A model generated the notes under the pieces. The model ran no database searches. It worked only from the letters and a program-made list of their open reading frames with translations, and had not been told where the DNA came from. From NCBI GenBank assembly GCA_934097255.1, contig CAKONT010000018.1, positions 1 through 11,845 of the forward strand: DNA of 11,845 bases, in the 5' to 3' direction. Positions 1 through 6,556 of the stretch are shown one piece after another; the stretch's first letter is position 1, and each line of letters opens with the position of its first letter. The DNA comes from an uncultured Bacilli bacterium. Its GTDB lineage: Bacteria > Bacillota_I > Bacilli_A > RF39 > UBA660. The position numbers and the translations under genes were made by a program.

Positions 1-70
1 CCCTATAGGACTCGAACCTATGACCGCACGGTTATGAGCCGTATGCTCTAACCAACTGAGCTAAGGGTCC
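1..70 (-). tRNA. tRNA-Ile2 (CAU anticodon, lysidine type), 3' end cut by window edge
   Basis: Read on the minus strand, position 70 is G1 of a tRNA with acceptor arm GGACCCT, D arm AGCTCAGTTGGTTAGAGC, anticodon stem ACGG/CCGT around loop CTCATAA, and a T arm with GGTTCGAGTCC. The anticodon CAT lies at 34-36. The last acceptor bases, discriminator and CCA lie beyond position 1, so the gene is cut only by the window. CAU can mean elongator Met or Ile2. The sequence closely resembles my memory of Bacillus subtilis tRNA-Ile2, and C4-G69 and C5-G68 are pairs used by TilS to recognise tRNA-Ile2. I therefore favour Ile2, in which C34 is modified to lysidine to read AUA codons, which are abundant in this AT-rich DNA. 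Confidence 0.9.
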
Positions 71-81
71 ATTGCCATTTA

Positions 82-111
82 ATATTAACATAATAATGTA
101 ATAAAAATCAA
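82..111 (-). promoter_or_regulatory. Probable promoter of the tRNA gene
   Basis: On the minus strand a -35-like TTGATT (106-111) is followed after 18 nt by TAATAT (82-87). TGT stands directly before the -10, giving an extended -10 (TGnTAATAT). Transcription would start about 5 nt before the tRNA 5' end, a normal short leader for a tRNA. Assigned by motif and position only. Confidence 0.45.
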
Positions 112-151
112 TACATTTTTTAAATTTTTTATACTTTTTTTATAAAAAGTG

Positions 152-180
152 TTGTCAAACAATATTTTTTATAATATTAT
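152..180 (+). promoter_or_regulatory. Sigma-A-type promoter of the ABC exporter operon
   Basis: TTGTCA (152-157) and TATTAT (175-180) are separated by an ideal 17 nt. Both boxes match the vegetative consensus in five of six positions. The predicted start near 187 leaves a leader of about 78 nt that consists almost entirely of the hairpin at 195-237 and the ribosome binding site. Confidence 0.65.
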
Positions 181-194
181 TATATCGACATTTT

Positions 195-237
195 GCAAAA
201 AGAAACGGTATTTATTTTTAAAATACTGTCTTTTTGC
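195..237 (+). promoter_or_regulatory. Leader hairpin upstream of the ABC exporter
   Basis: Arms GCAAAAAGA (195-203) and TCTTTTTGC (229-237) pair perfectly over 9 bp. After a 2-nt AA bulge, CGGTATTT (206-213) pairs with AAATACTG (221-228) with one G.U, closing a 7-nt loop. There is no U-tract after it, so it is not a plain intrinsic terminator. It begins about 8 nt after the predicted transcription start and ends 8 nt before the Shine-Dalgarno at 246. It may stabilise the mRNA, serve as an operator (inverted repeat), or be a small regulatory RNA element. It does not match a riboswitch class I can recognise. Confidence 0.55.
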
Positions 238-264
238 GTTGTTTGAAAGGAGTGAAAAAATCAA

Positions 265-1245
265 ATGTCGATCATTACTGTTAAAAACATAACAAAAACC
301 TTTAAAGTTAGTAAAAGAAATAGTGGAATCAAAAACGCAATTAAAGCATTTTTCAAAAGAGAATACGATGTTATAAATGCTGTTGATAATATTTCATTTA
401 CAATCAACAAAGGAGATTTAGTTGGCTATATAGGGCCTAATGGTGCGGGAAAAAGTACTACTATAAAAATGCTAAGTGGCATTTTAGAACCAACAAGTGG
501 AACAATAAAAGTTAATGGATTTAATCCAACAAAAGACAGAATAAAATATGTTGCAACAATTGGAGTCGTTTTCGGTCAAAGAAGTCAATTATCGTGGGAT
601 ATCCCCGCTGAAGATACATTTGACTTACTAAAAGATATTTACAAAATTGATAACGACAAATATCAAAAAACTAAAGAACATTTAACGTCAATTCTATCTA
701 TTAAAGAAATAATGAAAAAACCAGTTAGAAGTTTAAGTTTAGGAGAGAGAATGCGTTGCGAAATATGTGCTGCTCTTTTACACAAGCCCAAAATTCTTTT
801 CTTAGATGAACCAACTATTGGCTTAGATGCTTATTCCAAAAAAGTCGTAAGAGACTTTATTAAAAAAATAAACGAAGAAGAAAAAGTTACAATTATTTTA
901 ACAACACATGACATGACAGACATAGAAACTCTTGCCAAAAGAATTATTTTAATTGGACATGGCAAAGTATTATACGATGGCAAACTTAAACAATTAAAAA
1001 CAAAATATGGCAGTTTTAAAGAAATAAAACTTACAACAAACGACAAAATTACTCTTGATCAAAAAGGAATAATAAATATAAGTAAAATACTAAATGGATA
1101 TAAAATAATATTTGATTCAAATTATATTACAACATCGAACATAATAAATGATTTAACAAAAAAGTATAATATTTCTGATATTGAAATAGAAAACGAAAAT
1201 ATTGATAGTGTTATTTTAAAATTATATGAGGATTTTAAAATATGA
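265..1245 (+). CDS. ABC-2 exporter ATP-binding protein (viologen/daunorubicin-exporter-like)
   Basis: ATPase subunit of an ABC exporter, acting on the inner face of the membrane with the two permeases downstream. The ABC core is complete: Walker A GPNGAGKST (residues 57-65), Q-loop Gln105, signature LSLGERMR (157-164), Walker B ILFLDEP (177-183), D-loop GLD and switch His215 in TTHD. The N-terminal stretch of about 30 residues before the core strands and the signature LSLGERMR are typical of ATPases paired with DUF990-type permeases, some of which export viologens or other cationic drugs. A C-terminal domain of about 85 residues follows the core. The ATG is preceded by AAAGGAGTG (246-254) at good spacing. 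It overlaps the next gene by ATGA, so translation is probably coupled. The substrate cannot be read from sequence. Confidence 0.93.
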   Translation: MSIITVKNITKTFKVSKRNSGIKNAIKAFFKREYDVINAVDNISFTINKGDLVGYIGPNGAGKSTTIKMLSGILEPTSGTIKVNGFNPTKDRIKYVATIGVVFGQRSQLSWDIPAEDTFDLLKDIYKIDNDKYQKTKEHLTSILSIKEIMKKPVRSLSLGERMRCEICAALLHKPKILFLDEPTIGLDAYSKKVVRDFIKKINEEEKVTIILTTHDMTDIETLAKRIILIGHGKVLYDGKLKQLKTKYGSFKEIKLTTNDKITLDQKGIINISKILNGYKIIFDSNYITTSNIINDLTKKYNISDIEIENENIDSVILKLYEDFKI

Positions 1246-2048
1246 AAGCATATTTAAATTATTTTAAATTAAGACTAATTACTAATTTACAATATAGAAG
1301 TACAGCCGTTGCAGGCATTCTAACACAACTTTTCTTTGCTTTTGTCTTTATTTCTGTTTATCTTGCTTTTTATGAATCAAATAACACTTCTAATCTTCCA
1401 ATGTCTCTTAGTGAAACAATTAGTTACATGTGGCTTCAACAAGCGTTTTATGCTTTGATATATCCATATAGTAAAGATAAAGAATTACTTGATATGATTA
1501 AAAATGGTAATATTTCTTATGAACTTACAAAACCAATCGATCTATATAATAAATATTATATAAAAACAATTGCAAGCAAAACAATTTCTACTCTACTTAG
1601 ATTTTCACCTATTATTATAATAGGTTTATTACTTCCCTTTCCATATAAATTAATTTTACCTAAAAGTTTCCAAGCTTTTATAATATTTTTAATATCATTA
1701 ATAATTGCTTGTCTTCTTATTAGTGCTATGAACACATTAGTTCACATAATTACTTTTTATACTATCGATTACAAAGGAGTATTTAATATATACACATCTA
1801 TTAGTGATATTTTCATGGGCGGAATTGTCCCTATTCCATTTTTACCAAAAATTCTAATAAAAATTGCTGATTTCTTACCATTTAAATATATAAGTGATTC
1901 CCCATTTAGAATATATTCCGGAAATATATCAATTTCAAGGGGAATAGAAAATTTATTATATTCGATAATATGGACTATTATAATAATTATAATAGGAAAA
2001 ATAACAACTAAAAAAGTTTTAAAAAAGGCGGTGATTATGGGTGGTTAA
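1242..2048 (+). CDS. ABC-2 family permease (DUF990 type), first subunit
   Basis: Integral membrane subunit of 268 residues, with about six hydrophobic segments (near 24-44, 60-78, 115-135, 145-170, 187-205 and 238-253). After the first hairpin comes I-K-N-G-N-x-S-Y-E-L-x-K-P (86-98), the conserved cytoplasmic segment of DUF990/ABC2_membrane_6 proteins. The later GGIVPIPFLP (193-202) and PFRIYSG (221-227) are also typical of the family. The start codon lies inside the stop of the ATPase gene (ATGA), with TGAGGA at 1227-1232 as ribosome binding site. It would pair with the next gene product as a heterodimeric permease, the usual arrangement for this exporter family. Length is normal for the family. 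Confidence 0.88.
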   Translation: MKAYLNYFKLRLITNLQYRSTAVAGILTQLFFAFVFISVYLAFYESNNTSNLPMSLSETISYMWLQQAFYALIYPYSKDKELLDMIKNGNISYELTKPIDLYNKYYIKTIASKTISTLLRFSPIIIIGLLLPFPYKLILPKSFQAFIIFLISLIIACLLISAMNTLVHIITFYTIDYKGVFNIYTSISDIFMGGIVPIPFLPKILIKIADFLPFKYISDSPFRIYSGNISISRGIENLLYSIIWTIIIIIIGKITTKKVLKKAVIMGG

Positions 2049-2820
2049 AATATACATAGATAATTTTCTTCTAAAAATAAAAAAAGAATTAGAATATAAA
2101 GAATCATTTATTATGTCTTTTATTAGTCAATTTTTTATTTTATTTTCATCATATTATATGATAATAGCATTATTTCAAAAATTTAATAATATCAAAGGTT
2201 TTTCTGTTTACGAAGTATTATTATGTTACTCAATAATTACTTTTGGTTTTTCTTTTAATGAAGTATTTTTTAAAGGATTAGATAAATTTGAAGATTTTAT
2301 TATTGATGGATCTTTTGATAGATTACTTCTTCGACCTAGAAGTATTTTATTACAAGTTATAAGTTCTGATATGGATATTGCTAAAATAGCAAGATTAGTC
2401 CAAGCAATAATTATCTTTATTATAGCAATAGCTAATTTAAATATAATCTGGAATATCAAAAAAATATTACTTGTATTTTGTATGTTTATTAGCTCCATTC
2501 TAATTTTCTTTGGTTTATTATTAATTACTGCATCATATTGTTTCTTTACAATAAATGGATTAGAAATTAAAAATTTGCTTACCGATGGCGGAAGATATAT
2601 GGCCCAATACCCAATAGGTATATTAAAAAAAGGATTTATCTTTTTCTTTACATATATCATTCCATTTTCATTAATTAACTACTATCCCCTTTTATATCTT
2701 GTTGGTAAAAAAAGTAATTCCATATATATGTTATCGCCAATATTTGTTATTATTTATTTAATTCCATGCTTTCTTAGCTTTAGATTTGGTTTAAAACATT
2801 ATAGTAGTACTGGATCATAA
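2041..2820 (+). CDS. ABC-2 family permease (DUF990 type), second subunit, GTG start
   Basis: Second membrane subunit of 259 residues. The family pattern is clear: IIDGSFDRLLLRPRSI (87-102) after the first membrane hairpin, then RYMAQYPIGI (185-194), and FTYIIPFSLINYYPLLYL (203-220), the conserved proline-rich segment before the last membrane helix. The reading frame is closed by TGA at 2032-2034, so GTG at 2041 is the first possible start. AAGGCGGTGA (2025-2034) lies at good spacing and supports it. The start overlaps the end of the preceding gene by 8 nt. With the ATPase and the first permease it forms a complete exporter. It is followed at once by a strong terminator hairpin. Confidence 0.88.
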   Translation: MVKIYIDNFLLKIKKELEYKESFIMSFISQFFILFSSYYMIIALFQKFNNIKGFSVYEVLLCYSIITFGFSFNEVFFKGLDKFEDFIIDGSFDRLLLRPRSILLQVISSDMDIAKIARLVQAIIIFIIAIANLNIIWNIKKILLVFCMFISSILIFFGLLLITASYCFFTINGLEIKNLLTDGGRYMAQYPIGILKKGFIFFFTYIIPFSLINYYPLLYLVGKKSNSIYMLSPIFVIIYLIPCFLSFRFGLKHYSSTGS

Positions 2821-2847
2821 AAAGAATGAGATATTCATTCTTTTTTT
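2821..2847. terminator. Bidirectional intrinsic terminator between the ABC operon and the deacetylase gene
   Basis: Perfect 9-bp stem AAAGAATGA (2821-2829)/TCATTCTTT (2835-2843) with loop GATAT. On the plus strand it is followed by further T residues (2844-2847) and starts right after the stop of the second permease. On the minus strand the same stem follows the stop of the deacetylase and is followed by TTTTTATG, so it can end both convergent transcripts. Confidence 0.8.
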
Positions 2848-4108
2848 AATAACTTAGTATTCTAGCAATATCAGATACTTCAGTGTATCTTGTAGTTCCA
2901 AACCTTGGAACTTTATATTTATCTATTTTTTTATAAACATAGCTGCTTCCACCGGCCATTGCCATTGTAAAACCTGCTTCTTTTAAAGCACTTATAGCAT
3001 AATCGTTATACTCATAAAAAGGATAACAAAATACAGTTGTATTATCGAGCCATTCTCTACTTTTTTTCAAATCATTTATTAAGCTATCATGTTCCATACA
3101 AAGAATTGCTCCACCACGAGTATTAGGAATATTACAATATCCTGTTTCGTGAAGATCATATCCATGAGAGTGAATATCTAAATAATCACTTATATATAAG
3201 TTCTTATCAAATTTAGTATCATAAACTTCCCCTATCAAAAATAAAGTTGCTTTCATGTTATATTTTTCTAAAAAGAAAATAGCAAAATTAGCATACCAAC
3301 CGTCATCTATTGTTATAGCAACACTATTTTTAGGAAGATTTATTTTATCATCTATAAACCATTCAACTTCTTTCATACTTAAAGTAAAAAAATTATTTTC
3401 TTTTAAATAATTTAAATGACTATCAAACGTTTCAAAAGAAGTACAAAGAGAATTTTGACAATTAATATCGTCAAACTTTGCTATATAATGATAGTTTAAA
3501 ATAGCAAAATGGTCACTTATCAAATCTTTGCTATTACTATGTTCTAAAATTTTGACATCCTTTTTTAAAACATACATAAATTTGTCATCGTATGAAACAT
3601 AATATCTATCATCTTCTTTGACAAGTATTGGTAGTGATACTTCTTCATTTATTGTATACTTTTTATTATCATCTAAATATATAACTCCACTTTCAAAAAA
3701 AATATTTTCATTATAAGGGATATAGTTTTTAAATCTCTTATCGTTAAAGTTTTCTTTATAATCTTTTACTTTCTCTACATCTTTAAAATAAACATAATAA
3801 TCCATATTTAAAAGCTTATAATATAAATCTTTTTCATCAAGAATATCAGCTAAAGTCAAAACAATAGAAGAAGAAACACTACCAATTTTCTTATAACCAT
3901 TTTTACTTTTTTTATATAAAGGAATTTCTTTTTTAGTAATAACATGTTTGTCATAATTTTGTTTCATATAAAGAAACTCTTTCTCATAATTATTTTTATT
4001 TTGTTTATTATAATAAAAATAGTAAAATGTTACGCTACTTATAATAAAAATAATTAAGAAAAGAAAAATTTTGACTTTATTTTTTATTTTCCTTCTTTTT
4101 TTACTCAT
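2846..4108 (-). CDS. Membrane-anchored polysaccharide deacetylase (NodB domain, CE4)
   Basis: Secreted-side enzyme likely to remove N-acetyl groups from a cell-surface or exopolysaccharide. A lysine/arginine-rich N-terminus and one hydrophobic segment (13-32) form a signal anchor. Residues 55-190 look like two small SH3-like beta domains. The NodB domain follows: LNYHYI (204-209), metal-binding TIDDG (266-270, Asp268/Asp269), SHGYDLH (314-320, His315 and His320), YPFYEYN (362-368) and VPRFG (400-404). The H-x4-H spacing is like PgaB/IcaB-type poly-N-acetylglucosamine deacetylases, not the H-x3-H of NodB/PgdA. The usual Gly after YPF is Tyr here. The start has AAGGAG at 4120-4125. The gene is divergent from the serpin-like gene, and no polysaccharide synthase lies nearby, so the substrate is open. 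Confidence 0.88.
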   Translation of the reverse strand: MSKKRRKIKNKVKIFLFLIIFIISSVTFYYFYYNKQNKNNYEKEFLYMKQNYDKHVITKKEIPLYKKSKNGYKKIGSVSSSIVLTLADILDEKDLYYKLLNMDYYVYFKDVEKVKDYKENFNDKRFKNYIPYNENIFFESGVIYLDDNKKYTINEEVSLPILVKEDDRYYVSYDDKFMYVLKKDVKILEHSNSKDLISDHFAILNYHYIAKFDDINCQNSLCTSFETFDSHLNYLKENNFFTLSMKEVEWFIDDKINLPKNSVAITIDDGWYANFAIFFLEKYNMKATLFLIGEVYDTKFDKNLYISDYLDIHSHGYDLHETGYCNIPNTRGGAILCMEHDSLINDLKKSREWLDNTTVFCYPFYEYNDYAISALKEAGFTMAMAGGSSYVYKKIDKYKVPRFGTTRYTEVSDIARILSY

Positions 4109-4133
4109 AAAATAACTTACTCCTTACATTTTA

Positions 4134-4162
4134 AGTATACTTATTGTTTTTATTTTATGCAA
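4134..4162 (-). promoter_or_regulatory. Probable promoter of the deacetylase gene
   Basis: On the minus strand TTGCAT (4157-4162) and TATACT (4134-4139) are 17 nt apart. The -10 matches five of six consensus bases, the -35 only its TTG. The predicted start lies just before the AAGGAG box at 4120-4125, giving a very short leader. Motif-based only. Confidence 0.4.
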
Positions 4163-4242
4163 GAAAAATCCATAAGATAATTATTTAAATTAAATTTTAT
4201 TACTTTGTCATATTTTTACTTTTTTCTTTTGATATTATATAT

Positions 4243-4248
4243 TATAAT
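4243..4248 (+). promoter_or_regulatory. Probable -10 box for the serpin-like gene cluster
   Basis: A perfect TATAAT lies 24 nt before the ATG at 4273, within an A/T run. There is no convincing -35 at 16-18 nt upstream (the stretch is T-rich, TTTTTC), so the promoter is weak, activator-dependent, or not this. AAAGGAGAG (4258-4266) is the ribosome binding site that fixes the start of the downstream gene. Confidence 0.35.
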
Positions 4249-4272
4249 TTAGATATTAAAGGAGAGTGTTTT

Positions 4273-5352
4273 ATGAATAAAAAAATTTTTATTATTCTTA
4301 TATTTTTATTATCTATTATTTGTGGATTACTTATTTATTTAGTGTTTAATCGTAACAATAAAAATTTTACTGAAAATATAACTGTTGTACCTACTATGAG
4401 TGATAAAATTACAAATGATAGTAGTTGGTGTGGAACTTTTCAACTTGTTTTTAACGATATGAAAAATGAAGTTGTAAAACAAGATATTATCTTTACCCCA
4501 CAAGAAGATATGGTTATTAATTTAAACAAAGAAGAATTTAGAGAAGACATGATATCAGATAGTTATTACTATAAAATATATGGAATTAAAAAGAAAGAAT
4601 TAAAAAAACAAATTGAAGATGCTATTTTGGAAAAATTTAATCAAAAAAGTGACATTTTAGATGATTTTGATTTTAGTGAAAGTGACAATGATAAAGATAA
4701 TTTTAATAATTATTTCTTTTATACCATGCTATATAGAGAATTTAATTTTTTAAATAAATTTGATAAATTAGAAGATGGTGATTTTGGAGAATACAAAAAT
4801 ATAAAATATTTTGGAATCAACGATAATACTGATAATATAGTTGGAGATCAAATAGATGTATTATTTTATAACTCAAAAGATGATTTTGCTATATTAATTA
4901 ATACAAAAGAAAATGATGAAATTATTTTTTATAAAAATCCAAAAGGAAATACTTTTAATGAAATATATGATAATTTAAATAAAAAAAGCCAAGATTTTGA
5001 TGGCGATAGTAAGTTTAATGATAACGATGAATTTAAAGCGCCAATAATTGATTTTAATGTAAAAAAAGAATATGAAGAATTAGAAAATAAACCATTTAAA
5101 ACATTAGGATATGATTTTGATAACGCAGTTATTTCAAAAGCAATTCAAACAATTAGTTTTGCTATTGACGAAAAAGGAGGAAAAATCAAAAGTGAAGCAG
5201 GATTGGATATTAAATTTACATCTCTTGAAAATGGCGAAAAAAGATATTTTTATTTAGACGACACCTTTGCTATTTTTTTAAGAGAAAAAAATAAAGAAAT
5301 ACCCTACTTTGCTTCTAAAATAAATGATATAACAAAGTATCAAGTAAAATAA
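4273..5352 (+). CDS. Membrane-anchored serpin-like protein, possibly non-inhibitory
   Basis: A hydrophobic segment (5-25) with few charges before it is a signal anchor; SIIC is a poor lipobox. About 330 outside-facing residues follow. I read them as a diverged serpin. TFQLVFNDM and DIIFTPQ (55-77) fit helix A and the NvvfSP strand. FFYTMLYREFNF...GDF (148-171) fits the NAIyFkg.W..pF..dF region. ISKAIQTISFAIDEKGG (287-303) matches the hinge, where human alpha-1-antitrypsin reads LSKAVHKAVLTIDEKGT. The spacing from IDEKG to YLDDTFAIFL (327-336) equals the reactive-loop length to within about two residues, and EIPYFASKIND sits where serpins have ilFmGkv.nP. After the hinge the usual small residues are replaced by GKIKSEAG, which argues against loop insertion and so against inhibition. 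This is from motif memory, not a search. Start fixed by GGAGAG at 4261-4266. Confidence 0.6.
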   Translation: MNKKIFIILIFLLSIICGLLIYLVFNRNNKNFTENITVVPTMSDKITNDSSWCGTFQLVFNDMKNEVVKQDIIFTPQEDMVINLNKEEFREDMISDSYYYKIYGIKKKELKKQIEDAILEKFNQKSDILDDFDFSESDNDKDNFNNYFFYTMLYREFNFLNKFDKLEDGDFGEYKNIKYFGINDNTDNIVGDQIDVLFYNSKDDFAILINTKENDEIIFYKNPKGNTFNEIYDNLNKKSQDFDGDSKFNDNDEFKAPIIDFNVKKEYEELENKPFKTLGYDFDNAVISKAIQTISFAIDEKGGKIKSEAGLDIKFTSLENGEKRYFYLDDTFAIFLREKNKEIPYFASKINDITKYQVK

Positions 5353-5363
5353 GTTGTAATAAA
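5346..5363 (+). repeat. Gene-junction direct repeat, copy 1
   Basis: AAAATAAGTTGTAATAAA spans the end of the serpin-like gene (its TAA stop is inside) and the start of the gap before the CYTH gene. A copy with 16 of 18 identical bases lies at 5924-5941, just after the CYTH gene. In such AT-rich DNA chance similarity is possible, but the shared GTTG and the shared position directly after a stop are suggestive. Confidence 0.35.
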
Positions 5364-5372
5364 TTGAACTGT

Positions 5373-5377
5373 GGAGG
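5373..5377 (+). promoter_or_regulatory. Ribosome binding site that decides the CYTH gene start
   Basis: GGAGG lies five bases before ATG at 5383. An in-frame GTG at 5371 overlaps this site and would give four extra residues (MEEV), but it would then lack a ribosome binding site of its own. The ATG is therefore the start. Confidence 0.85.
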
Positions 5378-5382
5378 AAGTA

Positions 5383-5922
5383 ATGGATAATATTGAATAT
5401 GAATGTACTTATTTAGGTATTAATAAAGAGGAATTTATAAAAAAAATTGAAAGTTTAGGTGCTAAAAAAGTAGATGAATTTTTTCAGAAAAGATATACAT
5501 ACGATTTTAACCCCAAAATTAATAATAAATGGATTAGATTAAGGACTAACGGTAAAAAAACTACCTTAACGATTAAAGAAATATTTGACAAAAATCGTAT
5601 AGGCGGTAACCATGAATTAGAAATAGAAGTATCTGATTTTTTAAAAACTAATGAAATATTATTAGAATTGGGTTATAAATATCGTAATTATCAAGAAAAT
5701 AAAAGAATAGTGTATAAACTGGATAATATTGAATTTGATATAGATTCCTGGCCACTTATTCCAACATACGTTGAAATAGAGGGAAAAAGTGAAGATGATG
5801 TTAAAAACATTATAGAAAAATTAAATTTAGACAAAACTAAAATTACAAATTATGATGTTACGAGTATATATAATGAGATATATAATATTAATATTTTAGA
5901 TATAGATGTTTTAAAGTTTTAA
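5383..5922 (+). CDS. CYTH-domain protein (CyaB/thiamine-triphosphatase-like)
   Basis: Cytosolic protein of 179 residues covering one CYTH (triphosphate tunnel) domain, which binds triphosphates and metal inside an eight-stranded barrel. Visible family motifs, counted from the ATG at 5383, are: N-terminal EYEC (5-8), WIRLRT (50-55), TLTIKE (61-66), HELEIEV (77-83), NKRIVYKL (106-113), FDIDSWP (118-124) and the final YVEIEG (129-134). Family members include class IV adenylate cyclases, thiamine triphosphatases and inorganic triphosphatases. The activity cannot be chosen from sequence. The hallmark ExExK is E5-Y-E7-C-T9, so its lysine is missing, which may alter catalysis. The gene lies 30 nt after the serpin-like gene and 35 nt before the Ham1-like gene, so co-transcription is likely. 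Confidence 0.85.
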   Translation: MDNIEYECTYLGINKEEFIKKIESLGAKKVDEFFQKRYTYDFNPKINNKWIRLRTNGKKTTLTIKEIFDKNRIGGNHELEIEVSDFLKTNEILLELGYKYRNYQENKRIVYKLDNIEFDIDSWPLIPTYVEIEGKSEDDVKNIIEKLNLDKTKITNYDVTSIYNEIYNINILDIDVLKF

Positions 5923-5923
5923 T

Positions 5924-5941
5924 AAAATAAGTTGCAGTAAA
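5924..5941 (+). repeat. Gene-junction direct repeat, copy 2
   Basis: AAAATAAGTTGCAGTAAA, 16 of 18 identical to 5346-5363, directly after the CYTH stop and before the AAGGAAG box of the Ham1-like gene. A weaker echo (TAAGTTAGTAG) stands at 6546-6556 before the DUF1848 gene. Confidence 0.35.
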
Positions 5942-5957
5942 AAAGGAAGTTATAATA

Positions 5958-6542
5958 ATGAAAAAAATATTAATAGCAACAAGGAATAAAGATAAATTTA
6001 AAATAGTATCAAAATTATTATCTACTGATAATTTTAAAGATTTTAAATTTTATTCTTTAAATGATTTAAATGAAGAAATTATTGATGAAAAAGAAGTTGG
6101 TGATGTAATAAATAGATCTTTTAAAAAAGCTTTAAATGTTTACAATAATATAAAAATAAATTCTTATGATTATATCGTTGGAATAGATGATGGAATCAAA
6201 ATTAAAAATAAAATAATAGAAAATGTAAAAGAATATATAAAACTAATTATTAATGATGAAATTTTATCACAAAATGAAAAAGTATTTATTGTTAGAGCAT
6301 ACACATTTATTAATAATAATGGAAGTTATAAATCAATTTTTACTGAAATTCCATTTAAATATACAAAGTTAAAAGAAAAGTTTGAAATCAAAGAAAATTC
6401 TTATCCATTAAGTCATGTTTTAATGCCAATAAATTTTTTAAAAACAGTGGATAAATTAAGTGATGCAGAAAGTAATGATTATTATTTAAAATATTCTAAA
6501 AATAAGTTTGATGAGATAAACAATTTCTTTATGAAAATATAA
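5958..6542 (+). CDS. Diverged Ham1/RdgB-like (ITPase superfamily) protein
   Basis: The family hydrolyses non-canonical purine NTPs (ITP, XTP) to monophosphates, cleaning the nucleotide pool. Here the N-terminus KILIATRNKDKFKIVSKLL (3-21) fits the Ham1 opening (ATxNxgKxxE...L). INRSFKKAL (51-59) fits the ENAxxKA helix, and VGIDDGIKI (74-82) fits the catalytic AxDSGL strand, with Asp77/Asp78 in place of the paired aspartates. The later GFGYDPIF and SHRG motifs are not recognisable: YPLSHVLMP and LSDAESNDYYLKYS stand there. Length (194) is normal. I infer a diverged ITPase-superfamily enzyme whose base recognition has changed or been lost. A Maf-type protein is less likely. AAGGAAG (5943-5949) supports the ATG. 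It sits in an apparent operon between the CYTH and DUF1848 genes. Confidence 0.65.
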   Translation: MKKILIATRNKDKFKIVSKLLSTDNFKDFKFYSLNDLNEEIIDEKEVGDVINRSFKKALNVYNNIKINSYDYIVGIDDGIKIKNKIIENVKEYIKLIINDEILSQNEKVFIVRAYTFINNNGSYKSIFTEIPFKYTKLKEKFEIKENSYPLSHVLMPINFLKTVDKLSDAESNDYYLKYSKNKFDEINNFFMKI

Positions 6543-6556
6543 GGGTAAGTTAGTAG

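Noticed and set aside
831..1046. Minus-strand open frame inside the ABC ATPase gene
   Set aside because: It lies wholly within a well-conserved coding region on the other strand, has no ribosome binding site and no recognisable domain.
2226..2660. Minus-strand open frame inside the second permease gene
   Set aside because: Antisense shadow of a real membrane-protein gene; its hydrophobic composition comes from the AT-rich complement.
4205..4238. TTGTCA (4205-4210) as -35 for the serpin-like gene
   Set aside because: The nearest good -10 (TATTAT at 4233-4238) is 22 nt away, and the spacing to TATAAT at 4243 is longer still.
4312..4335. Lipobox in the serpin-like protein (LSIIC)
   Set aside because: Ile directly before the Cys is very unusual for a lipoprotein signal, and hydrophobic residues continue well past the Cys, so a signal anchor fits better.
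5371..5382. GTG at 5371 as the start of the CYTH gene
   Set aside because: The GTG overlaps the GGAGG site that serves the ATG at 5383, so the longer start would have no ribosome binding site.
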